DNA of 5,471 nucleotides from Comamonadaceae bacterium (GTDB lineage Bacteria; Pseudomonadota; Gammaproteobacteria; Burkholderiales; Burkholderiaceae_C). Positions 1-4,477 of this stretch are shown piece after piece. Position 1 is the stretch's first letter. Each line of letters opens with the position of its first letter. The notes under the pieces are model-generated. The model was given only the letters and a program-made list of their open reading frames with translations. It had not been told where the DNA came from and ran no database searches. The position numbers and the translations under genes are program-made. The DNA is taken from positions 1-5,471 of the forward strand of contig CANCAO010000138.1 of assembly GCA_947374105.1 (NCBI GenBank), given 5' to 3'.

Positions 1-212
1 TGCGCGCCTTCAAGCAAGGCATGGCCCCCATCGTGGTCGCGCTGCTGATTGCCACGGGCTGGATTTTGGCCAGCGCCCATGGTAATCCGGCACAAGACTG
101 GCCGCTGTGGCTCACAACCTGCATTGCTACCCTTATCGTCTGGCGAACCCAGTTGCACCTGTTATGGCTACTTGCAGCCGGCGCTGCTTTGGGCTGGTTT
201 GGGCTGGTTTAA
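1..212 (+). CDS. chrA: Chromate transporter, C-terminal end (5' part outside window)
   Basis: This is the last 69 codons of a gene that begins before the window; the first whole codon is at 3-5 and the TAA stop at 210-212. The translated end is strongly hydrophobic. It shows three likely membrane segments, starting at MAPIVVALLIATGWIL, then WPLWLTTCIATLIVW, then LLWLLAAGAALGWF, joined by short polar loops. The segment starting FKQGMAPIVVALLIATGW is typical of the final CHR domain of ChrA proteins, inner-membrane carriers that export chromate and in some cases take part in sulfate-related anion transport. No catalytic or substrate residue can be checked because only the tail is present. The extreme C-terminus is encoded by a 10-bp tandem repeat (191-210). 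A small gene follows 9 bp downstream, probably in the same transcript. Another multi-pass transporter cannot be excluded, but the ChrA match is the best reading. Confidence 0.72.
   Translation, partial: RAFKQGMAPIVVALLIATGWILASAHGNPAQDWPLWLTTCIATLIVWRTQLHLLWLLAAGAALGWFGLV
191..210. repeat. Perfect 10-bp tandem duplication at the end of chrA
   Basis: The unit gggctggttt occurs twice head to tail (191-200 and 201-210). It covers the last codons of the transporter and the T of its TAA stop. Because the unit is not a multiple of three, gain or loss of one copy would change the C-terminal residues and the stop position. Confidence 0.9.
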
Positions 213-221
213 AGGATACGT

Positions 222-449
222 ATGAAAAAAATCAATGAATGGGCCACCAAAGTGCTGGCGCTGCTGAAGTCCGGCAACACGGCGGCTGCCATCGCACAAA
301 TCAAGGTGGCTCCAACGGTCAAAGACCTGCAAGCCCTTCAAACCGCAGTCACCTTAGCAAAGTTGAATGGGCGTTGGCGGCAGGTGGATGAGGCTTTGGG
401 TGACAACTTGGCGCTGCTATCAGCGCCGCGCCTGCACCGCTCACCTTGA
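222..449 (+). CDS. Small hypothetical protein downstream of chrA (75 aa)
   Basis: I do not recognise this protein. It starts at ATG 222 with a good ribosome-binding site: AAAGGA at 211-216, five bases before the start and overlapping the transporter's stop codon. That placement supports both the start choice and translational coupling to chrA. The product begins MKKINEWATKVLALLKSGN and is rich in Ala, Leu and Lys. It has no signal peptide, membrane segment or cysteine. Residues 5-27 and 33-68 look like successive amphipathic helices with a break around APTVKD, in the general style of small helical-repeat or TPR-like proteins, though no family can be assigned. The basic C-terminus (PRLHRSP) is short and could be ragged. 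It ends 7 bp before the stop of the convergent 84-residue gene. The operon position suggests, but does not show, a link with the transporter. Confidence 0.6.
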   Translation: MKKINEWATKVLALLKSGNTAAAIAQIKVAPTVKDLQALQTAVTLAKLNGRWRQVDEALGDNLALLSAPRLHRSP

Positions 450-456
450 TACGAGT

Positions 457-711
457 TCAATCCGGAACAAACTCACGGCTGAATTTGGCCGCGTCGGCCG
501 CCATCTCGCAAGACACCAACTGCCCCATCTTCATATCGGCCAGACGGCAGGCCGCAAACAAACTGGATTTACCCTTGAGGTAGAAGCTAGGCAGATCAAT
601 CAGCGCATAGGGATAAGGGACAAACACCTCATGTAAAAAAATTTCCCGATGCGTATTGCGTGGCGAGGGGAAAAGTTTGTAGGTGTCAGTGGTAATTGCT
701 TTTTCGGCCAT
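457..711 (-). CDS. Hypothetical protein downstream of the GST gene (84 aa)
   Basis: I do not recognise this protein. The ATG is at 711 (reading MAEKAITTDTYKLFPSPRN) and the TGA at 459-457. The composition is protein-like: aromatic residues are spread through HEVFVPYPYALIDLPSFYLKG, followed by a Cys/Met-bearing middle (ACRLADMKMGQL) and an acidic end. No signal peptide or clear membrane helix is seen. It follows the GST gene in the same direction after a 61-bp gap, so it may be the second gene of that transcript. There is no evident Shine-Dalgarno sequence before the ATG; the leader instead contains the right arm of an inverted repeat (720-726/763-769). The lack of a ribosome-binding site makes the exact start uncertain. 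The 89-residue and 94-residue frames on the opposite strand have less convincing composition. Confidence 0.55.
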   Translation of the reverse strand: MAEKAITTDTYKLFPSPRNTHREIFLHEVFVPYPYALIDLPSFYLKGKSSLFAACRLADMKMGQLVSCEMAADAAKFSREFVPD

Positions 712-719
712 GATGAAAC

Positions 720-769
720 ATTGAGGGACAGACCGCAGCTACGCGAAGCGATCCAACGCTATCCTCAAT
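720..769. repeat. Inverted repeat between GST gene and 84-aa gene
   Basis: ATTGAGG (720-726) and CCTCAAT (763-769) are perfect 7-bp complementary arms around a 36-base interval. That interval contains a smaller hairpin, AGCG (747-750) with CGCT (757-760). The structure fills the gap after the GST stop codon. It lacks a T-run on the minus strand, so it is not a standard intrinsic terminator. It could be a mRNA processing or stability element, or chance. Confidence 0.4.
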
Positions 770-772
770 CGA

Positions 773-1417
773 TTATTGCGCAATCTGAGCAGCTTTGCGG
801 TCAGCCACTACTTTTTGAGCCGATGCGCGCTCACCGATCATCTTCACATAAGGCTTGTAGTCCACCCCGCCCGTCAGCAACAGATCTTCACCCAAAGACG
901 CTTTACTGGCCATGCCCACCAGTGGCAAGCTGACAAAAGCCGAACAATCGGCTTGTGTGAATGTATCGCCCGCAACAAAGGGGGAGAACTTGGCAATGCG
1001 CTTGAAGGCTGCGATATGGGTCTCCAATTGCTTGCGAATACGTGCCAGTTCGTTGTCATGCAACACAGCACCGCCAAAGAAGGCATGAGCATAAAGTTGG
1101 CGCGCCACGATTTCCAAATGCCAGTCGATAAAGGTCGTCAACTCCCGCACCTTAGCTGCGGCAAAAGCGTCAGAGGGCATGAGTGCCGGCTGTGGGTATG
1201 CCGCTTCGATGTACTCCAAAATGGCTTGGCTTTCGCACAGTGCGCCTTGTGGCGTGCGAAGGAAAGGGATTTTCCCCAGGGGCGAGGCCTCGAGCATGGC
1301 CTCGTCCTTGTTACGAGGAGTCACATACTCCTCTTGAAAGACAAGCTCTTTTTCAAGTAGCGCGAGTTTGACCTTGTTGTAGTAGTTCGAAACGGGAAAA
1401 CCACAAAGAATCAACAT
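773..1417 (-). CDS. Glutathione S-transferase family protein (214 aa)
   Basis: This is a soluble cytosolic GST-fold protein of normal family length, predicted to conjugate or otherwise use glutathione in detoxification or redox chemistry. Residues 1-75 form the thioredoxin-like domain. The N-terminal strand and helix read MLILCGFPVSNYYNKVKLAL, with Ser10 (or Cys5) as the candidate catalytic residue. The cis-proline is Pro51 in GKIPFL, and the glutathione gamma-Glu-binding pair is Glu62-Ser63 in CESQAI. Residues 85-210 are the all-helical domain, with the N-capping box (T154xxD157) in VAGDTFTQADCSA. The ATG at 1417 gives the N-terminus expected for the fold; no strong Shine-Dalgarno sequence precedes it. 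A likely promoter lies in the gap upstream (1445-1473), so it is probably transcribed separately from the cyclase gene. The end of the gene contains the palindrome attgcgcaat (775-784). Family assignment is secure; class and substrate are not. Confidence 0.9.
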   Translation of the reverse strand: MLILCGFPVSNYYNKVKLALLEKELVFQEEYVTPRNKDEAMLEASPLGKIPFLRTPQGALCESQAILEYIEAAYPQPALMPSDAFAAAKVRELTTFIDWHLEIVARQLYAHAFFGGAVLHDNELARIRKQLETHIAAFKRIAKFSPFVAGDTFTQADCSAFVSLPLVGMASKASLGEDLLLTGGVDYKPYVKMIGERASAQKVVADRKAAQIAQ

Positions 1418-1444
1418 GGGATAACCATTTGCTAGAGTCGCAGG

Positions 1445-1473
1445 ATATTAGGATCTATTCAAAGACGTCGCAA
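1445..1473 (-). promoter_or_regulatory. Candidate sigma-70 promoter for the GST gene
   Basis: On the minus strand, TTGCGA (1473-1468, 4 of 6 matches to the -35 box) is followed after 17 bp by TAATAT (1450-1445, 4 of 6 to the -10 box). This leaves a leader of about 20-25 bases before the ATG at 1417. It lies in the 79-bp gap between the cyclase stop and the GST start. No terminator for the cyclase gene is visible in the same gap. Confidence 0.4.
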
Positions 1474-1496
1474 ACCTCTAAATCTGAAAGTCGCTA

Positions 1497-3029
1497 TCAT
1501 TTTTGCTCGAGAGTGATCCCTATGATTTCAGTAATTGCCAGTGTCGCGATGTCTTTCATTTTTTCCATGCGCACTCCGTCTTGCTCTAAGAGTGACGAAA
1601 CCAAAGAAAAACTGGAAGCCACAAAATGCTCACGACCATCGGGCGAGCGTCGACGCACACCAAAATTCACGCGATCACGATCTTTGGCCTGCATTTTGCC
1701 GATCAGATTTTTGCTAGCCCAAATGCTTCCATTGCGAGCGACATCTGAGACACGTGAAGCCTGATTTATAGTGTCGCCCAACACAACAAACTCAACGCCA
1801 GTAGATGATTGGTAGGTTCCTAACCATTCCTGGCCCTCTGTAATCCCTGTATTGAGGTAAAGCTCGTTGAACCAGTTCTTACGGATCTGCCAAGCTTTGG
1901 ACAGCTTCTGCATCGCAGAACGAACCTCTTGAGCACACGCCAAGGCATTGGACATGTAGTTACTGTCTGGCTGAGGGAAAAAGTAATAAACCATTCCATC
2001 GCCAACATGTTTGCCGCAGGTCGCATGGTAAGAGCGATAGATTGGCACCATCGTTGTCCAGATCTCATTGATCAGTTCGAAGTACTCCTCCGGAGGGAGC
2101 TCGGAACAAATAGTCACAGAGCCTTGCAGATCCGCCACCATAACTGCCAAATCGGTTAAAACCGGCAATTTACGTCTCAGCAAACTGCGAATCAACTCAT
2201 CCCGCCGGGACAGTACGCTCACAATGGCATCGCTCACATCCGTTTCAGGCTGCAAAACGATCAACATACCTTCACGAAAGTAGGATGCGTACGCAGTATG
2301 CTGCGTTGGAGTATGGGCATCATCAGGAAGACTTACTGGTGCAGCCAAGACGGGGGTAACTGCTTCTGCAATAACGTCCGAATAAATCTCTTGCATTTTT
2401 GCAGAAGCAACCGGATCGAGTCCTCTACACGCCACGCTAAAGTTATCGGCACTTAAACGCCCTTTGGCCAAGGCTATGTGGAAACGCAAAAGGCTGTTCC
2501 AAGTTTCACCATCGGAAGGCAGCAAGCGCAACAGGTTTCTGCTTTCGCTGTTGGACGGCAACTCTGCATCTGCAAACAAACGATGTCTCGCTTGGGGATT
2601 GACCCATATCAACTCAAAGTTATGGTTGATCATGTAGGCTGGATGTGGCAAATCCTCAATCGTCACCCGAGGACCATCTACATCACCCCCATCTGTCTCA
2701 TTTACTTGAAGCACCACTGGATGAGCACCCGTAGAACGCGGACCATCTGATACTTCCATTTGACCTTTATCTGCTACCGATGTAGCAGCCATCTCATTTA
2801 GAAAATGGTCGCATATCTCAGACATGCTGTAACCATCCTCCTTGAGTTGGTCGATCAAAACAATACGATCTAGGGTGTCATCCGGGAAAAACCCAATCTG
2901 CCAAGGCCCCTTAACCTGTAAACCAGGACTACTTCCCTCCGGCTTTGAAACTATGCCGAGTTTGATGTAGCTATTCAGGGTTGCCCTTGAAATGCCCGTT
3001 TTTTCAATTAAGTACTTGCTGGTTAGCAT
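1497..3029 (-). CDS. MerR-type HTH / PAS-like / class III nucleotide cyclase fusion (510 aa)
   Basis: The protein combines a DNA-binding head with a cyclic-nucleotide-forming tail. Residues 2-80 match a MerR-family winged helix-turn-helix: YLIEKTGISRATLNSYIKLG is the HTH, and FFPDDTLDRIVLIDQLKEDG the following helices. Residues 80-120 are a low-complexity acidic linker. Residues 122-262 look PAS-like, opening with a strand around HPAYMINHNFELIWVNPQA and closing with REGMLIVLQPE. A helical transducer (about 266-290) leads into a class III cyclase domain (about 292-470). Visible catalytic features are Asp300 (MVADLQG) and Asp344 (GKHVGDG) for the metals, Lys340 for the purine, and Asn422 and Arg426 in GDTINQASR. 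The usual purine-selecting Asp/Thr position is Val415. A helical tail of about 40 residues ends the protein. There are no membrane segments, so it should be cytosolic. A GGAAAA ribosome-binding site precedes ATG 3029. It likely makes cAMP or cGMP under control of a PAS signal; which nucleotide cannot be told. Confidence 0.88.
   Translation of the reverse strand: MLTSKYLIEKTGISRATLNSYIKLGIVSKPEGSSPGLQVKGPWQIGFFPDDTLDRIVLIDQLKEDGYSMSEICDHFLNEMAATSVADKGQMEVSDGPRSTGAHPVVLQVNETDGGDVDGPRVTIEDLPHPAYMINHNFELIWVNPQARHRLFADAELPSNSESRNLLRLLPSDGETWNSLLRFHIALAKGRLSADNFSVACRGLDPVASAKMQEIYSDVIAEAVTPVLAAPVSLPDDAHTPTQHTAYASYFREGMLIVLQPETDVSDAIVSVLSRRDELIRSLLRRKLPVLTDLAVMVADLQGSVTICSELPPEEYFELINEIWTTMVPIYRSYHATCGKHVGDGMVYYFFPQPDSNYMSNALACAQEVRSAMQKLSKAWQIRKNWFNELYLNTGITEGQEWLGTYQSSTGVEFVVLGDTINQASRVSDVARNGSIWASKNLIGKMQAKDRDRVNFGVRRRSPDGREHFVASSFSLVSSLLEQDGVRMEKMKDIATLAITEIIGITLEQK
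3009..3018 (-). promoter_or_regulatory. AAGTACTT motif inside the first codons of the cyclase gene (site 1)
   Basis: The minus strand reads CAAGTACTTA across codons 4-7, sharing a 10-base identity with site 2 in the promoter. The core AAGTACTT (3010-3017) is a perfect 8-bp palindrome. Its position downstream of the promoter would suit a repressing or looping operator, but it also simply encodes Lys-Tyr-Leu. Confidence 0.35.
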
Positions 3030-3063
3030 GAATTTTCCAAATCTTTTAGACTTTCAGGACTCC

Positions 3064-3092
3064 ATAATTGGCCAGTTGTAAGTACTTGTCAA
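3064..3092 (-). promoter_or_regulatory. Sigma-70 promoter of the MerR-cyclase gene
   Basis: On the minus strand a perfect -35 box TTGACA (3092-3087) is followed after exactly 17 bp by AATTAT (3069-3064), which keeps the key A2 and final T of the -10 box. Transcription would begin near 3057, giving a leader of about 28 bases with GGAAAA before ATG 3029. The spacer is of normal length, unlike the 19-20 bp spacers of classical MerR-activated promoters, so repression is the more natural mode. Confidence 0.65.
3078..3088 (-). promoter_or_regulatory. AAGTACTT palindrome within the promoter spacer (site 2), candidate operator
   Basis: The minus strand reads CAAGTACTTAC; the palindromic core is at 3080-3087 and overlaps the last base of the -35 box. 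A protein bound here would compete with RNA polymerase. The likeliest ligand by position is the MerR-type domain of the gene's own product, which is an inference. Confidence 0.45.
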
Positions 3093-3140
3093 TCTTGCCC
3101 TCTGCTTTGAAGATGAAGTGTTGTTTTTAACCCGACTATC

Positions 3141-3150
3141 TAGTACTTAC
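3141..3150 (+). promoter_or_regulatory. AGTACTTAC motif upstream of the promoter (site 3)
   Basis: The plus strand reads TAGTACTTAC, sharing the 9-base AGTACTTAC with site 2 on the opposite strand. It lies about 85-90 bp upstream of the predicted start of transcription, in the gap after the aminotransferase stop. Confidence 0.35.
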
Positions 3151-3186
3151 GCCCAGAATCAGCACTCATTAGCATGGGTTTAAGGC

Positions 3187-4395
3187 CTACAACGCACGTC
3201 CTAATCGCCCCACTCCCTCCACAATTTTTCCAATATCTGCAGTGGCAAAACTCAGTCGCAGGGTCGCAGGGTCAGGGTTATCCGCAAAAAATGGTGCACC
3301 AGGCACAAAGGCCACGCCTTGTTGAATCGCGCGCTTGGCCAGTTCACCTGCATCTTTCAACTTACCGTCTACACCCGTCAGACGAGCCCAGAAAAACAAG
3401 CCCCCGCCAGGCTGGGTGAAGCTGATGGCATCACCAAGCTCGCGCTTCAGGGATTCGCCCATGACACGGGCGCGTTCGCCGTATACCTGGCGCACCTTGG
3501 CCAGGGTAGAGGGCATGCGACCGGCCTTGAGGTACTGAGCGGCGGTCGCTTGGGTAAAGGTGCTGGTGTGGGCGTCGCTGAACTGCTTGCACATGGTGGC
3601 GCGGGCCAGCAGTTCAGGCGGGGCAACCATCCAGCCCACGCGCAGGCCGGGGCTCAGAACCTTGCTCAAACTGCCGCAGTGCACCAGCCAATCGCGGCTG
3701 CCGCTCACCTGGGAACTTAAGGCCAAGATGCTGGGCGGTGGGGCTTCGCCAAAATACAAATCACCATAGGGGTCGTCTTCGACCACCGGAGTTTGGTACT
3801 TGACCGCCAGCTCCAGCACCTTTTTACGCCGCTCCAGGGTCAGGGTCGCACCACTCGGATTTCCGAAGGTGGGAATGAGGTAGACAAACTTGGGTTTGTG
3901 TTCGGCGATCAGCTTCTCCAACTCGTCCACTTTGACGCCATGCTCATCAATGGGCGCGCCGATAACATGAGCACCATACAGGCGAAAGCACTGGATAGTG
4001 GCTAAAAAAGTGGGGGCCTCCACAATGACTTTGTCACCGGGGTTGATGAGCGTTTTGCCGATCAGATCGAGTGCTTGCTGGCTGCCCGTGGTGACGATCA
4101 GGCCGTCTGGCGCCACGGTAACACTGTTCTCGCGGCGACCATCGCCCCGGTCACCCATGAAGGCGGCGAGCTGCTCACGCAGTGGGTTGTAGCCCTCGGT
4201 CGCACCGTATTGCAGTGCGCCACCGGGCTCATCAGTCAATGCTTTGTTGACGGCTTCCTTGATACCGTCCACGTCAAACATGGCGCTGTCAGGGAATCCC
4301 CCGGCAAAGCTGATGATGCCAGGCTTGCCCAGCAGTTTGAAGAGTTCGCGGATGGCAGAGGTTTCGACGTTGTTCAGGCGATCGGCAAATTGCAT
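3187..4395 (-). CDS. PLP-dependent aminotransferase, fold type I (2-aminoadipate/aromatic transaminase group), 402 aa
   Basis: This is a full-length cytosolic aminotransferase that moves an amino group between an amino acid and a 2-oxo acid using pyridoxal phosphate. The start reads MQFADRLNNVETSAIRELFK, and the GKPGIISFAGGFPD stretch is typical of the LysN/ARO8-like (class I/II, MocR-related) group. Landmarks in order are the cofactor phosphate-binding TTGSQQALD (102-110), Asn179-Pro180 in GNPSG, Asp207/Asp208 in VEDDPYGD contacting the pyridine nitrogen with Tyr210, the Schiff-base Lys245 in GSLSKVLSPGLRVGW, and the substrate-carboxylate Arg380 in LRLSFA. All expected catalytic residues are present and the length is normal. 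Likely substrates are 2-aminoadipate, aromatic or branched-chain amino acids; the sequence does not decide among them. It lies 82 bp after the phosphatase stop, with a structured leader (4414-4466). No strong Shine-Dalgarno sequence is seen before ATG 4395. Confidence 0.92.
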   Translation of the reverse strand: MQFADRLNNVETSAIRELFKLLGKPGIISFAGGFPDSAMFDVDGIKEAVNKALTDEPGGALQYGATEGYNPLREQLAAFMGDRGDGRRENSVTVAPDGLIVTTGSQQALDLIGKTLINPGDKVIVEAPTFLATIQCFRLYGAHVIGAPIDEHGVKVDELEKLIAEHKPKFVYLIPTFGNPSGATLTLERRKKVLELAVKYQTPVVEDDPYGDLYFGEAPPPSILALSSQVSGSRDWLVHCGSLSKVLSPGLRVGWMVAPPELLARATMCKQFSDAHTSTFTQATAAQYLKAGRMPSTLAKVRQVYGERARVMGESLKRELGDAISFTQPGGGLFFWARLTGVDGKLKDAGELAKRAIQQGVAFVPGAPFFADNPDPATLRLSFATADIGKIVEGVGRLGRAL

Positions 4396-4413
4396 GGTGT
4401 TTTCAAGTTGATT

Positions 4414-4430
4414 GCTATTTTTTCAATAGC
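4414..4430. repeat. Short perfect hairpin in the aminotransferase leader
   Basis: GCTATT (4414-4419) and AATAGC (4425-4430) are perfect 6-bp arms around a 5-base loop. The right arm is shared with the left arm of the larger hairpin at 4425-4466, so only one of the two can form at a time. Confidence 0.6.
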
Positions 4431-4466
4431 TGTCTACGCATTTATTTAAAGGCTTAGCAGCCTATT
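4425..4466. repeat. Long imperfect hairpin, probable Comamonadaceae-type intergenic repeat
   Basis: The 15-base arms aatagctgtctacgc (4425-4439) and gcttagcagcctatt (4452-4466) pair at 13 positions, with one single-base bulge on each side and one mismatch, around a 12-base AT-rich loop. The right arm runs on into a short T-run on the plus strand (4465-4469), so it resembles a terminator for plus-strand transcription, although no plus-strand gene is adjacent. From memory, similar AATAGCTG...CAGCC elements are common between genes in Rhodoferax, Polaromonas and Acidovorax; this could not be checked here. Confidence 0.5.
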
Positions 4467-4477
4467 TTTATATAAAT

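Noticed and set aside
775..784. Perfect palindrome attgcgcaat
   Set aside because: It lies in the last codons of the GST gene and has no neighbouring copy or promoter, so a regulatory role is unsupported.
776..1360. Long plus-strand open frame (194 codons) opposite the GST gene
   Set aside because: It lies wholly antisense to a gene with clear GST motifs, has Cys/His/Arg-rich composition typical of a shadow frame, and matches no family I know.
3023..3176. Direct repeat TTAGCATG at 3023-3030 and 3169-3176
   Set aside because: Eight bases only, with unequal distances to the neighbouring AGTACTT motifs, so it does not extend into a convincing larger duplication.
3126..3183. Possible terminator after the aminotransferase (TTAACCC ... 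GGGTTTAA arms)
   Set aside because: Only about 5 bp pair cleanly, the interval is about 40 bases, and no T-run follows on the minus strand.
3319..3720. Plus-strand open frame of 133 codons opposite the aminotransferase
   Set aside because: It is antisense to a complete aminotransferase with all catalytic residues; Ala/Gly/His-rich composition follows from the high GC of the true gene.
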